From: Pseudomonas sp. FEN
GTDB lineage: Bacteria > Pseudomonadota > Gammaproteobacteria > Pseudomonadales > Pseudomonadaceae
Assembly (NCBI RefSeq): GCF_904067045.1
Contig: NZ_CAJFDC010000001.1
Location: 806,001-870,000, forward strand
DNA length: 64,000 nucleotides
Direction of reading: 5' to 3'
Position numbers and translations under genes: made by a program. Under the pieces are notes generated by a model. The model did no database searches. It had not been told where the DNA came from and saw nothing but the letters and a program-made list of their open reading frames with translations. Numbering within the stretch: the first letter of the stretch is position 1; each line of letters starts with the position of its first letter. Shown one piece after another: positions 29,901 to 39,130 of this stretch.

Positions 29901-30209
29901 TTGCTGTTGTATGTGCCGGAATCAACGCCGGCATTGACCGAATTCAATGGCATCAGTGGGCTCAAGGCCGGCGTGCAACAGTTGGCCGCCGATGAAGCGA
30001 CCTGCAAGATGCTGCAAGCACACTTCCCACCGCGTCATCGCGCCAGTGACCACAGTGCGCTCTGGGGCTACACCGGAACCGACGAAGCGCTGGAAAAGCT
30101 CGGCGACGATGGCGATTGGAGCCTGATCCAGATCGACCGCAGCCCCATCATTGACGAAGATGTGTTCGCCGCCCTGGCCAGCCTCAAACGCAAAAGCGAA
30201 GGCGGCTGA
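23973..30209 (+). CDS. Giant toxin with TcdA/TcdB-type pore-forming domain, 2078 aa
   Basis: A single frame of 2078 residues from ATG 23973, with a weak RBS; a GTG at 23883 is an alternative. Residues 1-40 are Pro/Ser/Thr-rich, with no signal peptide. A central region around 1310-1500 matches the TcdA/TcdB pore-forming domain of large clostridial toxins and Mcf/FitD-like insect toxins: LNSGFALLLLTSG, then YTQLAQVLLGVATDASL, SLGVDSYLLAHAETAEDKA, and a long hydrophobic stretch through FLGPLSIPLAGLGLGASSL. The C-terminal 250 residues resemble the dermonecrotic-toxin tail (LLLYVPESTPALTEFNG). A pore-forming translocator delivering an N-terminal effector is inferred. The enzymatic part, if any, is not recognised. 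Confidence 0.75.
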   Translation: MNTPPAISSPPPGISPSCTTDSTPATTDNAPIQAQLLLSLKSLNAQVAALFNELPEPLPTTGEKQATTALEQIRQQRQSYLAQLQQFWTRPTGASAGQPAGQWLAQILKTQLGSEAQLRSADGTLSVDDRQLIDQVLSHSTRAQREASLPVPPKVRRPGVYDIVRQGADTSDNTPCPGAFVITSSDGAVLPGSDPDPRHFKGKTAVELHSELGRVVLYSLEYGLESFDSLKSLHTTLQARLGEKIAQRFSTGDDQHESVFARQVQALRNAQQGRVREAFVEHQTDTPQVLLERIKAAADLRDILDIDTRLSQRAQLLHYRTWRQRFKEGRVEDWKCYRAATWQVRASHLALKAASTVAGAERVQALRDSWQYANAAAMQLAALEARLHGRIDARQKQWIQAVLDYPDPATRPTLDAYPINANALGWRAPAPAPQSAAIHLISGGVLALNSADPSAPDVLLYTPNAPDGHDWAALNQLDELGQRFPEPAWTDYFSARLATLKNTSVAMPTAANAAHFQLLPMPGNVQQRLYEIQANADSDTTPRPDSHPAWRKIGSDAIPPMAPATDRRLRLLGGAPTAPTSSRLSAIASLVRLGSWNPQVMSLIPPIMTSLPDWPPGCNLVIIDSSEPGLGWSVRYGLNEDSYGYRVNPDIFTARHDVVLYRSSPDHYRVRLNGGLVDVLAGDDSFFHAVSLSLNRSHERGAFSIERLRNAAADQIEHNPRIARLATSAYLPLYTRALERYMELGVWLGDDVYRELIAILKGEPNPHGLFQPAIRYLEVTLPSHSARLRNAVDAAFNAGHEDHQLPALPAEIRQIIEAYIDAPPRPSLFLASDAPNRRALFETLLLAPSPAPDIDFLVEHSFIFDHNIRHLTLEYGATATQLRQYASQYPGAPITARRNLLRAALGRFPALLERLDILFSSPALTPPLGPGLNINQIAHLLRDPQIPTRRLRLIARCADAGIAPINMLGNADWLKSLSDDVIGRLLDYRQPLQELAEHMGFHDIRSILFPFDPSHAFWSPQQFHSPPLANARLKLLLDTPQLFNLLRQRSGRVATNMWRQLTRATYDESRIRQVLANPRTTLSSLRQLEKALQAELPVSAQGAGTSSSVQPARLRGYEVHWADQALPGPDEQGLYYATDGRTYILQAGRYYEVRRIAGKFQIVHPIRGLMGPTYEVARRSDGSWILIDIPGLGGDVRAAYPSIAEQSRIQRDAFADLGQAAQQEWQQLAPRAPLSERVPDLRTLEPIGGGYALELIGAPRQRLTLEKASPLARLSTRIRGTLNLVRQHFEFHNGQLQARPGVTHHQVIDSLTQLDGLNSLNSGFALLLLTSGKRFSWSTQLASAVQVQFYTQLAQVLLGVATDASLLARAIYLGLKDAGHLDSETLDLLDKAGRGITLGGNTLTLRGLLAAGNALLVLASLGVDSYLLAHAETAEDKAIYGSNVGLDSLALGMVLAGFAEGAEFLGPLSIPLAGLGLGASSLVSVFFAKAHQVLATGEQFNREIQAYRSGYVEDPESHALRTDGPLVVSHLDQRNGQVYLGSPKIYAVDNSRSGDPRVILDEHEAIDVGRLLELPTQMPLPVSNTLGALHLPVTPEHTYLPQYGWLLGATQRNDAELQLFKALEQKTQGKFIESEWVAVFQKVVEKLQPRYHLTRIRVSLGQKAPPLVMDDPGEQAEYLNYDIEGQGSRYDLYLSDGPRVHLSSCTTSPPSTWVLHTDNLSRPDDIEFETGRLTLGGVVLQVRGKQTLYTVNKAGEAYRLDLAGGRRTLVTLSARDYEDVSTLLQHLRGLREQRRLDLPLHIEDLWLAEYPGRGIYYRPVDGSLVAIPVDGEDHGEERYQIPVQPEALIITPSVQREKLREAAATLATITIYLNAQYRTFAGRSAGFWSARPAEGLPDNEKFYGDFLRAQYRLAVQRTRLHGDYSDAACQMLLQLLPGHERERPAQGPRQVPVHRLNINGYPSDDVLILGDPRQGPLLLYVPESTPALTEFNGISGLKAGVQQLAADEATCKMLQAHFPPRHRASDHSALWGYTGTDEALEKLGDDGDWSLIQIDRSPIIDEDVFAALASLKRKSEGG

Positions 30210-30227
30210 GCCGCACCGAGTTGTCCC

Positions 30228-30746
30228 TTACAACGGCATCGTATAGTGCAGCGCGTAGCTTTCGATGCCTTCGTTCGGTGTACGCAGACCAGCGTTGGAG
30301 TAGTGGGTCGCGCGGATCCCTACTTCATGCCCGCCGGCAAAGCGCAGGCCGACACCGATGCGGTCCTCGAACAGGAAGGCCGAGCCCAGCTTGTTGTCCT
30401 CCACCTCGGTATGGGCAAACAGCGCGACCCCGATCCCCGCCTCGATATACGGTTTGATCGACGCCCCGGAAAACTCATAGACGAACACCGGTGAGAACGA
30501 CAGGCTGTGATTGCTGGGGGACTTGTCGCCTGCCCAGTAGGTGTAGGCACCGTTCCAGTAACCGGTCAGGCGCCCCACATCACTTTGCAGCCAGCTTTTA
30601 TCCCAGTTCGATTGCAGGCCCAGGCGATAGGTCTGGGTCGAATCGGTGGTCTGGCCGACGGAGAATTCGACGCCAGCCGCTTGTGCCATTGAACCCGCCC
30701 CCAGGATAACGGCCGTTAGCGCGGCCAGGCAAAACAGTCGTTTCAT
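30228..30746 (-). CDS. Lipid A 3-O-deacylase PagL-like outer-membrane protein
   Basis: 172 residues with a signal peptide (MKRLFCLAALTAVILGAGSM, then AQA/A). The mature part alternates as an outer-membrane beta-barrel of the acyloxyacyl hydrolase/PagL family. The active-site pair is in THYSNAGL (His and Ser), and a conserved Glu lies in the following NEGIESY. PagL removes the 3-O acyl chain of lipid A at the outer leaflet. It ends 18 bases from the second toxin stop, convergently, so the toxin island abuts a core gene here. Confidence 0.88.
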   Translation of the reverse strand: MKRLFCLAALTAVILGAGSMAQAAGVEFSVGQTTDSTQTYRLGLQSNWDKSWLQSDVGRLTGYWNGAYTYWAGDKSPSNHSLSFSPVFVYEFSGASIKPYIEAGIGVALFAHTEVEDNKLGSAFLFEDRIGVGLRFAGGHEVGIRATHYSNAGLRTPNEGIESYALHYTMPL

Positions 30747-30858
30747 GAGAAATATCCTATTCCCAATGCATTTCAGGTGCGGCTCGACCGCTACTCGTCA
30801 TGGAAGCTTGGCGCGTAGCCTGAGCGCACCGGGGATCCGTCGCTCTACGTCGACGTTT

Positions 30859-31650
30859 TTACCCTGCAAAGGATCGCACAACACCGGACTTATTCCAGAG
30901 CATTGGCAGAATTTTTCTGAAGTGCTCCGGATCGGCACTGGTCCAGAATTGCGCTTCGCGAGCCGGTCCCGCTGACAGCAGATCGCGCTCTTCCAGCAAC
31001 CGCTGAAGTTGCCGGGCCACGGCGGCACCGGTGTCGATCAGGCTGATGGACGCGGGAATCATCTCCAGCAGCAGCGGCTTGAGGAAAGGATAGTGGGTGC
31101 AGCCCAGGATAAGGGTGTCGCAGCCCGCCGCCAGCAACGGTTCGACATAGCCGCGCAGCAACTGGCGCACGGCATCGCTGTGCAAATCCCCGTCTTCGAT
31201 CATTTCCACCAGACCAGGACAAGGCTGGGTGATCACCCGTACATCGTTGGCAAAACGGTCGAGCAAAGCGGCGAACTTGGCGCTTTGCAAGGTCCCGGTG
31301 GTGGCCAGCACACCGACCACGCCGCTGCGGGTGGCCGCCGCCGCGGGTTTGACCGCCGGCTCCATGCCCACCAACGGCCAGTCCGGGTAACGCAGGCGCA
31401 AATCGGCGGCAGCGGCCACCGTGGCGGTATTGCAGGCAATCACCAGCGCTTTGGCGCCCTGCTCGCGCAAGAAGCCGGAAATCACGGCACAGCGCTGACG
31501 AATGTACTCCGGGCTTTTTTCTCCGTAGGGAATATGCCCGCAGTCGGCGAGATAAAGCAGCGACTCGTTGGGCAACAGCAGCTGGATTTCCTTGAGCACC
31601 GACAAGCCTCCGACCCCGGAGTCGAATACCGCGACTGGAGCATCACGCAT
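30859..31650 (-). CDS. murI: Glutamate racemase
   Basis: 263 residues from ATG 31650 ([19 protein letters not shown]). The start overlaps the moeB stop by 8 bases. The two catalytic cysteines are in [11 protein letters not shown] and [10 protein letters not shown]. It interconverts L- and D-glutamate in the cytoplasm, giving D-Glu for peptidoglycan. It is the last gene of the hemA-prfA-prmC-moeB-murI run, a conserved pseudomonad operon. Confidence 0.96.
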   Translation of the reverse strand: MRDAPVAVFDSGVGGLSVLKEIQLLLPNESLLYLADCGHIPYGEKSPEYIRQRCAVISGFLREQGAKALVIACNTATVAAAADLRLRYPDWPLVGMEPAVKPAAAATRSGVVGVLATTGTLQSAKFAALLDRFANDVRVITQPCPGLVEMIEDGDLHSDAVRQLLRGYVEPLLAAGCDTLILGCTHYPFLKPLLLEMIPASISLIDTGAAVARQLQRLLEERDLLSAGPAREAQFWTSADPEHFRKILPMLWNKSGVVRSFAG

Positions 31651-32407
31651 CGCCACCCCCACAGACACTGCATTGCGGATCGCGCTTGACCCGCAGTTCA
31701 CGAAACTTGGTGCCCAAGGCATCGATCAGCAGCAAGCGGCCGACCAGTGGCTGGCCAAAACCGACCAACAACTTCAAGGCTTCCAGGGCTTGCAGGCTAC
31801 CGACCAGGCCCACCAACGGACCGATGACCCCGGCCTCACTGCAGGTCAGCTCGGCTTCGCTGCCGTGCCCGTACAAGCAGTGATAACAAGGGCTTTCCGG
31901 GCGACGCGGATCGAACACCGAGAGTTGGCCTTCGAGACGAATCGCCGCGCCGCTCACCAGTGGCTTGCCGGCGGCCACACAGGCCGCGTTCACCGCCTCG
32001 CGGGTGCTGAAGTTGTCGCTGCAGTCGAGCACCAGGTCCACCGCCGCCACCGCAACCCCAAGGGAGTCGGCGTCCAGGGCCTGGCGATGGGCAACCAGGC
32101 TGATCTCGGGATTGATCGCCGCCAGCCGCCGCAGCGCCGAATCGACCTTGCTCGAACCGATGCTGTCGGTGTCGTGGATGATCTGGCGTTGCAGGTTGGT
32201 CAGTTCGACCGTGTCGAAATCCGCCAGATGCAGTTCGCCGACCCCCGCGGCCGCCAGGTACAGCGCCACCGGGGCGCCAAGCCCGCCGAGGCCGACAATC
32301 AATACCCGGCTGTTTTTCAGACGCAACTGGCCGTCGATATCGACCTGCTGCAACAGGATCTGCCGGCTATAGCGCAACAGCTCCTGGTCATTCAGCACGA
32401 TAGGCAC
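31643..32407 (-). CDS. moeB: Molybdopterin-synthase adenylyltransferase
   Basis: 254 residues. The E1-like ATP-binding loop [18 protein letters not shown] and two zinc CxxC pairs (CYHC and CSVC) identify MoeB/ThiF-type adenylyltransferases. It activates the MoaD C-terminus with ATP for sulfur transfer in molybdenum cofactor synthesis. A rhodanese domain is absent. The start MPIVLND overlaps prmC by 16 bases; a GTG at 32398 ([13 protein letters not shown]) is the alternative. Overlaps with both neighbours show tight coupling. Confidence 0.93.
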   Translation of the reverse strand: MPIVLNDQELLRYSRQILLQQVDIDGQLRLKNSRVLIVGLGGLGAPVALYLAAAGVGELHLADFDTVELTNLQRQIIHDTDSIGSSKVDSALRRLAAINPEISLVAHRQALDADSLGVAVAAVDLVLDCSDNFSTREAVNAACVAAGKPLVSGAAIRLEGQLSVFDPRRPESPCYHCLYGHGSEAELTCSEAGVIGPLVGLVGSLQALEALKLLVGFGQPLVGRLLLIDALGTKFRELRVKRDPQCSVCGGGDA

Positions 32408-33222
32408 CCCAGGCTGATGCGTTGATGGCCGCCCAGGTCGGTACGGCTGTGAACTTCAGCGAAACCTTGTGCCGAGAGCAATGCGCGCACGGCTTCAGCC
32501 TGGTCATATCCGTGTTCGAGCATCAGCCAGCCATCGGCCTCCAGATGCGCGGGCGCCTGGGCGATGATCAGGCGCAGATCGTCCAGGCCATCGAGACCCG
32601 CCACCAGGGCGCTGGCCGGCTCGAAACGCACATCGCCCTGGGCCAGATGCGGGTCGGCCGAGGCGATGTACGGCGGGTTGCTGATGATCAGTTGAAAGCG
32701 CTGACCTTCCAGGGCGCTGAACCAGTGACTGCTCAACACCCTGGCATTGTCCAGGCCCAGGCGCTGGCGATTGCGTTCGGCCAGGGCCACGGCTTCCGGC
32801 ACGCGGTCCACCGCGGTCACCCGCCAGGCCGGCCGCTCACTGGCCAGGGCCAGGGCAATCGCGCCACTGCCGGTGCCCAGGTCGAGCACGGTCGCCGGGG
32901 CCGCCGACAGCAACTCAAGGGCGGCCTCCACCAGCAGCTCGGTGTCCGGGCGCGGAATCAGGGTATGCGGCGCAACTTCCAGATCGAGCTTCCAGAACCC
33001 CTGCTGGCCGAGAATATAGGCCACCGGCTCGCCGTCACGGCGCCGCTGCAGGAAGCCGGAAAAGGCCAGCGCGGCTTCGCTGCTGACGATCTTTTCCGGC
33101 CAGGTGTGCAGGTAACTGCGGGGTTTGCCCAGGGCCGCCGCCAACAGCAACTCGGCGTCCAGGCGTGCGCTCGGCGAGTCAGGCAGATCGGCGGCGCGCA
33201 GCAGGCTGGCAATAATAGTCAT
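32392..33222 (-). CDS. prmC: Peptide chain release factor N5-glutamine methyltransferase
   Basis: 276 residues. A SAM-binding motif VLDLGTGSGAIALALA and the substrate-site NPPY (ISNPPYIASADPHL) are both present. PrmC methylates the Gln of the GGQ motif in release factors 1 and 2. It directly follows prfA, which encodes its substrate, with no gap between the genes. Confidence 0.96.
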   Translation of the reverse strand: MTIIASLLRAADLPDSPSARLDAELLLAAALGKPRSYLHTWPEKIVSSEAALAFSGFLQRRRDGEPVAYILGQQGFWKLDLEVAPHTLIPRPDTELLVEAALELLSAAPATVLDLGTGSGAIALALASERPAWRVTAVDRVPEAVALAERNRQRLGLDNARVLSSHWFSALEGQRFQLIISNPPYIASADPHLAQGDVRFEPASALVAGLDGLDDLRLIIAQAPAHLEADGWLMLEHGYDQAEAVRALLSAQGFAEVHSRTDLGGHQRISLGCLSC

Positions 33223-34305
33223 TCAATCACCCAAGGCGGCCAGTTGATCGGCCTGGTATTCGGCCAACAGCGGTTCGATAACGGCGTCCACGCCACCGGC
33301 CAGCACTTCGTCCAGGGAATACAGGGTCAGGTTGACCCGGTGGTCGGTGACCCGGCCCTGGGGAAAGTTGTAGGTCCGGATGCGTTCGGAGCGATCGCCC
33401 GAGCCCACCAGCAGCTTGCGCTCGCTGGCGATGGCACTGGCCGCGGCGCTGGTCTGCTGGTCGTTGAGCTTGGCCGACAACCAGGACATGGCGCGGGCCC
33501 GGTTCTTGTGCTGGGACCGTTCTTCCTGGCACTCGACCACGATCCCCGAAGGCAAGTGGGTAATGCGGATCGCCGAATCGGTCTTGTTGACGTGCTGGCC
33601 GCCGGCGCCGGAGGAGCGGTAGGTGTCGATACGCAGGTCCGCCGGGTTGATCTCGATGGCTTCCTGTTCATCCGGCTCGGGCAATACCGCGACCGTGCAC
33701 GCCGAGGTATGGATGCGGCCCTGGGATTCGGTGGCCGGCACGCGCTGGACGCGGTGGGCACCGGATTCGAACTTCAGCTTGCCGTAGACGTTGTCGCCTT
33801 CGACCCGGGCAATGACTTCTTTATAGCCGCCATGCTCACCGACGTTTTCCGAGAGGATTTCCAGGCGCCAGCCGCGTTTCTCGGCATATCGCGAATACAT
33901 GCGGAACAGGTCGCCGGAGAAGATCGCCGCCTCGTCGCCGCCGGTGCCGGCGCGGATTTCGAGAAACACGTTGCGACCGTCGTTGGGGTCCTTGGGCAGC
34001 AACATGCGCTGCAGGTTGCCCTCCAACTCGAGCAACTGCTCCTTGGCCTCGCGGACTTCCTCGACGGCCATCTCGCGCATATCCGGGTCGCTGTCCTTGA
34101 GCAGCGCCTGGGCGCCTTCCAGGTCCGACTGCACCTTCAACACCAGCTTGTAGGCGGCGACAATCGGCTCTACTTCGGCGTACTCCTTGGAATAGGCACG
34201 GAACTTGTTCTGATCGGAAATGACTTCGCCATCGCCGAGCAAGGCGGTCAGTTCCTCGAAACGATCCTGGAGGATGTCCAGCTTATTGAGCAGTGACGCT
34301 TTCAT
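33223..34305 (-). CDS. prfA: Peptide chain release factor 1
   Basis: 360 residues. The GGQ catalytic loop ([15 protein letters not shown]) and the PAT-type codon-recognition region ([16 protein letters not shown]) identify RF1, which reads UAA and UAG. The start codon overlaps the hemA stop by 4 bases (ATGA), the classical hemA-prfA arrangement. Confidence 0.97.
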   Translation of the reverse strand: MKASLLNKLDILQDRFEELTALLGDGEVISDQNKFRAYSKEYAEVEPIVAAYKLVLKVQSDLEGAQALLKDSDPDMREMAVEEVREAKEQLLELEGNLQRMLLPKDPNDGRNVFLEIRAGTGGDEAAIFSGDLFRMYSRYAEKRGWRLEILSENVGEHGGYKEVIARVEGDNVYGKLKFESGAHRVQRVPATESQGRIHTSACTVAVLPEPDEQEAIEINPADLRIDTYRSSGAGGQHVNKTDSAIRITHLPSGIVVECQEERSQHKNRARAMSWLSAKLNDQQTSAAASAIASERKLLVGSGDRSERIRTYNFPQGRVTDHRVNLTLYSLDEVLAGGVDAVIEPLLAEYQADQLAALGD

Positions 34306-35591
34306 TGCGATTTCTTATCCGAAAAGCTATCCGATGAGCCCCCACCGAGGGCAAAAAGTTCCTGGGCCATGGCCAGCGCATCGAGGCGGCCTTCGGCGGA
34401 CAACTTTTTCAGTTGCACGCTGGGCGCATGCATCAATTTGTTGGTCAGGCCGCGAGCCAGTTGCATCAGCACCTCTTCGGCGTTGTTGCCGTTGGCCAGC
34501 AGGCGCTGGGCCTTGTGCAATTCTTCGTCGCGCAGGCGTTCGCTCTGCTGGCGGTAGGCACGCAACACATCCACCGCGGCCAGCTCGCGCAAGCGCGCCA
34601 TGAAGTCGTCGACCCCGCAGCTCACCAATTCTTCGGCGGCTTGCGCGGCGCCCTGGCGGCTCTTCAGGTTCTCGGCGACCACTTCGTGGAGATCGTCGAC
34701 GCTATAGAGGTAAACGTCGTCCAAATCGCCGACTTCTGGCTCGATATCCCGGGGTACGGCGATATCTACCATGAAGATCGGCTTGTGCTTGCGCAGCTTC
34801 AAGGCACTTTCCACCGCGCCCTTGCCGAGGATCGGCAACTGGCTGGCGGTGGAACTGATGACGATATCGCTGTGCACCAGTTCCTGGGGGATATCGGCCA
34901 GCAGCACGGCGTGGGCGCCGAACTCTTCGGCGAGGATCTTCGCTCGCTCCAGGGTCCGGTTGGCCACCACGATACGCTTGACGCCCTGCTCGTGCAGGTG
35001 GCGGGCGACCAGGGTGATGGTTTCGCCGGCGCCGATCAGCAGCGCGCTGCTGCGCTGCAGATCGCTGAAAATCTGTTTCGCCAGGCTGACAGCGGCAAAG
35101 GCCACCGACACCGGGTTCTCGCCGATGGCGGTGTCGGTGCGCACCTGCTTGGCGGCGCTGAACGTGGCCTGGAACAGGCGCCCCAGCAGCGGACCGATGG
35201 TCCCCGCCTCCCGCGCCACGGCATAGGCGGACTTCATCTGGCCAAGAATCTGCGGCTCGCCGAGGACCAGCGAATCCAGCCCCGAAGCCACGCGCATCAT
35301 ATGACGAACGGCGGCATCGTCCTCGTGCACATAGGCACAGGCGCGCAGTTCGTCGAGGCTCAGATGGTGATAATCCGCCAGCCAGCGCAATACCGTATCC
35401 GCCCCGATGTGGTCCTGCTCGATATACAGTTCACTGCGGTTGCAGGTGGAGAGGATCGCGGCTTCACGGCTGTCGGTGAGGCGGCACAGCTGCTGCAGGG
35501 CCTCCACCAATTGCTCGGGGGTAAAAGCCACGCGCTCGCGCACGTCTACGGACGCCGTCTTGTGGTTGATGCCGAGTGCAAGAAAGGCCAT
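34302..35591 (-). CDS. hemA: Glutamyl-tRNA reductase
   Basis: 429 residues starting [20 protein letters not shown]. The catalytic Cys is in [13 protein letters not shown], and the NADPH domain has [19 protein letters not shown]. It reduces Glu-tRNA(Glu) to glutamate-1-semialdehyde, the first committed step of tetrapyrrole synthesis. It is the first gene of the hemA-prfA-prmC-moeB-murI operon and is divergent from the TPR lipoprotein gene. Confidence 0.97.
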   Translation of the reverse strand: MAFLALGINHKTASVDVRERVAFTPEQLVEALQQLCRLTDSREAAILSTCNRSELYIEQDHIGADTVLRWLADYHHLSLDELRACAYVHEDDAAVRHMMRVASGLDSLVLGEPQILGQMKSAYAVAREAGTIGPLLGRLFQATFSAAKQVRTDTAIGENPVSVAFAAVSLAKQIFSDLQRSSALLIGAGETITLVARHLHEQGVKRIVVANRTLERAKILAEEFGAHAVLLADIPQELVHSDIVISSTASQLPILGKGAVESALKLRKHKPIFMVDIAVPRDIEPEVGDLDDVYLYSVDDLHEVVAENLKSRQGAAQAAEELVSCGVDDFMARLRELAAVDVLRAYRQQSERLRDEELHKAQRLLANGNNAEEVLMQLARGLTNKLMHAPSVQLKKLSAEGRLDALAMAQELFALGGGSSDSFSDKKSQ

Positions 35592-35775
35592 TCAGGGTCG
35601 CTGATGATGTCGGGAAGCCGACAATTGTCCACCTTCGACAGATTCAGAACAACCATTGCCGACTATTGTCCTAATGTAACGTTGCTATAGGCGTCTGCCG
35701 AGCGTCTCGGGTATGGTTCTGCCCACCGCTTGTGTCATGATGCCCCGACCCGCAGGTAAGTCGTCCTTCTCCTAT

Positions 35776-37500
35776 ATGAATAGATCCTCCGCGTTGCTCC
35801 TCGCTTTTGTCTTCCTCAGCGGCTGCCAGGCCTTGGCACCCGTGTCGCCAGGCCGTACGCCGCCGGCTGAAGACACCACCCCGGCCCCGGAAAAGCCCAA
35901 GGTCTACAGCTCGTTCACCGAAGATACGGTGTTCAGCCTGTTGAGCGCGGAGCTGGCCGGACAGCGAAATCGTTTTGATATCGCGCTGGATAACTATGTG
36001 ACCCAGGCGATCAACACCCAGGATCCGGGGATTTCCGAGCGAGCCTTCCGGATTGCCGAGTACCTGGGCGCCGACCAGGCGGCCCTCGACACCTCGCTGA
36101 TCTGGGCGAAAAACGCCCCGGACGACCTCGAGGCGCAACGCGCGGCCGCCATCCAGCTGGCCCGCGGCGGGCGCTATGACGACGCCATGATCTATATGGA
36201 GAAGGTCCTGCAAGGCAAGGGCGACACCCATTTCGACTTTCTCGCCCTGTCGGCCGCCGACACCGACCAGGACACCCGCAACGGTCTGATGAAAAGTTTC
36301 GACCGCCTGCTGGTCAAGCACCCGAAAAACAGTCAGCTGATTTTCGGCAAGGCCCTGCTGCTGCAACAGGATGGTGACTCCCAGGGCGCCTTGACGCTGC
36401 TGGAGAAAAACCCGCCGGAAGACGGCGAAATCGCCCCGATCCTGCTGCGCGCGCGCTTGCTGCAAGCGCTGAACCGCGGCAAGGAAGCCTTGCCGATCCT
36501 GGAAAAAAGCATCAAGAAGTACCCGGACGACAAGCGCCTGCGCCTGACCTATGCGCGCATGCTGGTGGAACAGGACCGCATGGCCGACGCCAAGACCCAG
36601 TTCTCCAGCCTGGTGCAGCAATACCCGGAAGATGACGAACTGCGCTTCTCCCTGGCGCTCGTCTGCCTCGAGGCCAAGGCCTGGGATGAGGCCAAGGGCT
36701 ACCTGGAACAACTGATCGCCCGCGACAGCCATGTCGACTCCGCGCACCTGAACCTGGGCCGCATCGCCGAGGAACACAACGATCTGCAGACTGCCCTGGA
36801 CGAATACGGCCAAGTCGGGCCAGGCAATGACTACCTGCCGGCACAACTGCGCCAGACCGATATCCTGGTCACCAGCGGGCGCGGCGCCGAGGCCTCGAGC
36901 AAACTCAAGGCCGCCCGCGACGAGCAGCCGGACGACGCGATCCAGCTCTACCTGATCGAAGCCGAGATCCTTTCCGCCAATCATCAGGGCGATCGCGCCT
37001 GGAGCGTACTGCAACAGGCCCTGTTGCAGTACCCGGACGACCTGAACCTGCTCTACACCCGGGCCATGCAGGCGGAAAAGCGTGACGACCTGGCGCAGAT
37101 GGAGAAAGACCTGCGCGCCATCCTCAAGCGCGAACCCGACAATGCCATGGCCTTGAATGCCCTCGGCTACACCCTGTCGGACCGGACCACCCGCTATGCC
37201 GAGGCCAAGGAACTGATCGAGAAGGCCCACCAGTTGAACCCGGAAGATCCAGCCGTGCTCGACAGCCTCGGCTGGGTCAATTACCGCCTGGGCCATCTCG
37301 ACGAAGCCGAACGCCTGCTGCGCCTGGCCCTGGAACGCTTCCCCGACCAGGAAGTCGCCGCGCACCTGGGTGAAGTCCTCTGGGCCAACGGCAAGCAACG
37401 CGAAGCCCGGCAAATCTGGGGCAAGTTCCTCAAGGACCAGCCCGACAGCCCACTCCTGCGCGGCACCATCAAGCGCCTGACCGGATCCGAGACTCTTTAA
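35776..37500 (+). CDS. Tetratricopeptide-repeat lipoprotein
   Basis: 574 residues from ATG 35776 ([18 protein letters not shown]), with a lipobox LSGC for lipidation. A Pro-rich linker follows (about residues 22-45), and the rest is a superhelix of TPR-type repeats, clearest near the C-terminus ([19 protein letters not shown], then [20 protein letters not shown]). It is probably an outer-membrane-anchored periplasmic scaffold. It begins the operon with lolB and ispE, 4 bases before lolB. Its position beside lolB is conserved in pseudomonads; the exact role is not established here. Confidence 0.9.
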   Translation: MNRSSALLLAFVFLSGCQALAPVSPGRTPPAEDTTPAPEKPKVYSSFTEDTVFSLLSAELAGQRNRFDIALDNYVTQAINTQDPGISERAFRIAEYLGADQAALDTSLIWAKNAPDDLEAQRAAAIQLARGGRYDDAMIYMEKVLQGKGDTHFDFLALSAADTDQDTRNGLMKSFDRLLVKHPKNSQLIFGKALLLQQDGDSQGALTLLEKNPPEDGEIAPILLRARLLQALNRGKEALPILEKSIKKYPDDKRLRLTYARMLVEQDRMADAKTQFSSLVQQYPEDDELRFSLALVCLEAKAWDEAKGYLEQLIARDSHVDSAHLNLGRIAEEHNDLQTALDEYGQVGPGNDYLPAQLRQTDILVTSGRGAEASSKLKAARDEQPDDAIQLYLIEAEILSANHQGDRAWSVLQQALLQYPDDLNLLYTRAMQAEKRDDLAQMEKDLRAILKREPDNAMALNALGYTLSDRTTRYAEAKELIEKAHQLNPEDPAVLDSLGWVNYRLGHLDEAERLLRLALERFPDQEVAAHLGEVLWANGKQREARQIWGKFLKDQPDSPLLRGTIKRLTGSETL

Positions 37501-37504
37501 GCTT

Positions 37505-38122
37505 ATGTTTTTGCGCCACCTCGTTATATTCAGCCTGATCGCCCTGCTCGCCGGTTGCGCGGGCTTCGGCGCCCGTGAGTCCGTCGAAGGTCACGGCGAC
37601 CCGGCTCTCTGGGCCAAGCACAAACAGCAATTGAGCAGCCTCGACGGCTGGCAGATCAACGGCAAGGTCGGCATTCGCGCACCGAAGGACTCCGGCAGCG
37701 GTACCTTGTTCTGGCTGCAACGTCAGGATTACTACGATATCCGCCTGTCCGGCCCGCTGGGGCGCGGCGCGGCCCGCCTGACCGGACGTCCCGGCCAGGT
37801 GACCCTGGAGGTCGCCAACCAGGGCCGCTATGCCGCCACCAGCCCCGAGGCCCTGCTGCAGGAGCAATTGGGTTGGGAGTTGCCGGTGTCCCATCTGGTC
37901 TGGTGGATCCGCGGACTTCCCGCGCCGGACAGCAAGAGCCGCCTGAACCTGGACAACGACAGCCGCCTGGCCACCCTCGAACAGGATGGCTGGCAGGTCG
38001 AGTACCTGAGCTACAGCCAGCAGAACGGTTACTGGTTGCCCGAACGCGTCAAGCTGCACGGTCGCGACCTCGACGTGACCCTGGTGATCAAGGACTGGCA
38101 GCCGCGCCAGCTGGGTCAGTGA
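37505..38122 (+). CDS. lolB: Outer-membrane lipoprotein receptor LolB
   Basis: 205 residues. The lipobox LLAGC sits at residue 17, followed by a LolB-type core ([20 protein letters not shown], then [19 protein letters not shown]). LolB is itself a lipoprotein that takes cargo from LolA and inserts it in the outer membrane. It lies between the TPR lipoprotein and ispE with gaps of 4 and 1 bases. Confidence 0.94.
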   Translation: MFLRHLVIFSLIALLAGCAGFGARESVEGHGDPALWAKHKQQLSSLDGWQINGKVGIRAPKDSGSGTLFWLQRQDYYDIRLSGPLGRGAARLTGRPGQVTLEVANQGRYAATSPEALLQEQLGWELPVSHLVWWIRGLPAPDSKSRLNLDNDSRLATLEQDGWQVEYLSYSQQNGYWLPERVKLHGRDLDVTLVIKDWQPRQLGQ

Positions 38123-38123
38123 C

Positions 38124-38975
38124 ATGAGCGCTGCCCGTCTGACGCTGCCCTCGCCGGCCAAGCTCAACCTGATGCTGCACATCCTCGGCCGCCGCGCGGA
38201 CGGCTATCACGAGTTGCAGACCCTGTTTCAGTTTCTCGACTACGGCGACGAACTGAGCTTCGCGCTCCGCGACGACGGCGTGATCCACCTGCACAGCGAA
38301 TTCAGCGGCGTGCCCCACGACAGCAACCTGATCGTGCGCGCCGCGAAAAAACTCCAGGAACAATCGGGCTGTACCCTGGGCGTGGATATCTGGATCGAGA
38401 AAATCCTGCCCATGGGCGGCGGCATCGGTGGCGGCAGCTCGAATGCCGCCACCACTCTGCTCGGTCTCAACCATCTCTGGCAACTGGGTTGGGACGAAGA
38501 TCGCCTGGCCGCGCTGGGCCTGACCCTGGGCGCCGACGTCCCGGTTTTCGTTCGTGGACACGCGGCTTTCGCCGAGGGCGTGGGGGAAAAACTCACCCCG
38601 GTAGACCCCGAAGAACCCTGGTATGTCGTGCTTGTTCCGCAAGTATCTGTTAGTACAGCAGAAATTTTTTCGGATCCGCTGTTGACACGTGACTCCGCGC
38701 CCATTAAAGTGCGCCCCGTTCCCAAGGGAAACAGTCGTAATGACTGCTTGCCGGTTGTCGCAAGGCGTTATCCAGAGGTACGTAACGCTTTGAATTTGTT
38801 AGGTAAATTTACCGAAGCAAAGTTAACCGGAACTGGAAGTTGTGTGTTTGGGGCCTTCCCAAACAAAGCTGAAGCTGATAAAGTCTCGGCCCTTCTTACA
38901 GAGACCCAAACAGGGTTTGTCGCAAAGGGAAGCAACGTTTCGATGTTGCATCGCAAGCTGCAAAGTCTGCTCTAG
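38124..38975 (+). CDS. ispE: 4-diphosphocytidyl-2-C-methyl-D-erythritol kinase
   Basis: 283 residues. The GHMP-kinase phosphate loop [18 protein letters not shown] and the N-terminal [20 protein letters not shown] identify IspE of the MEP isoprenoid pathway. Base use changes sharply at about 38640. The last third is AT-richer and uses codons such as TTA, TTG, AAA and GGT that are rare upstream. This region also holds a promoter for the downstream tRNA/prs genes. The protein itself stays family-like to the end ([20 protein letters not shown]), so this is not a fusion. Confidence 0.95.
   Translation: MSAARLTLPSPAKLNLMLHILGRRADGYHELQTLFQFLDYGDELSFALRDDGVIHLHSEFSGVPHDSNLIVRAAKKLQEQSGCTLGVDIWIEKILPMGGGIGGGSSNAATTLLGLNHLWQLGWDEDRLAALGLTLGADVPVFVRGHAAFAEGVGEKLTPVDPEEPWYVVLVPQVSVSTAEIFSDPLLTRDSAPIKVRPVPKGNSRNDCLPVVARRYPEVRNALNLLGKFTEAKLTGTGSCVFGAFPNKAEADKVSALLTETQTGFVAKGSNVSMLHRKLQSLL
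38682..38710 (+). promoter_or_regulatory. Sigma-70 promoter inside ispE, for tRNA-Gln/prs
   Basis: A perfect -35 TTGACA (38682-38687), a 17-base spacer and TAAAGT (38705-38710) lie within the ispE frame. The downstream tRNA-Gln and prs start 300 and 421 bases later. Confidence 0.55.
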
Positions 38976-39009
38976 GAATCGGGTACTGGGTACTCGTTGC
39001 AACAGATAC

Positions 39010-39084
39010 AGGGGCGTCGCCAAGCGGTAAGGCAGCAGGTTTTGATCCTGCCATGCGTTGGTTCGAATCCAGCCGCCCCTGCCA
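39010..39084 (+). tRNA. tRNA-Gln (anticodon TTG)
   Basis: 75 bases including an encoded CCA. The acceptor stem AGGGGCG (39010-39016) pairs with CGCCCCT (39074-39080). The anticodon stem GCAGG/CCTGC encloses TTTTGAT with anticodon TTG. The T-loop GTTCGAATC is canonical. It lies between ispE and prs. Confidence 0.97.
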
Positions 39085-39130
39085 TTTTCCTATACTCATC
39101 CAGGTTACCCTCAGCCTTCAGGTACTGCGC

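Noticed and set aside
35630..35775. Promoter of the TPR lipoprotein gene
   Set aside because: Several TTG- and TA-rich hexamers are present but none pairs with acceptable spacing.
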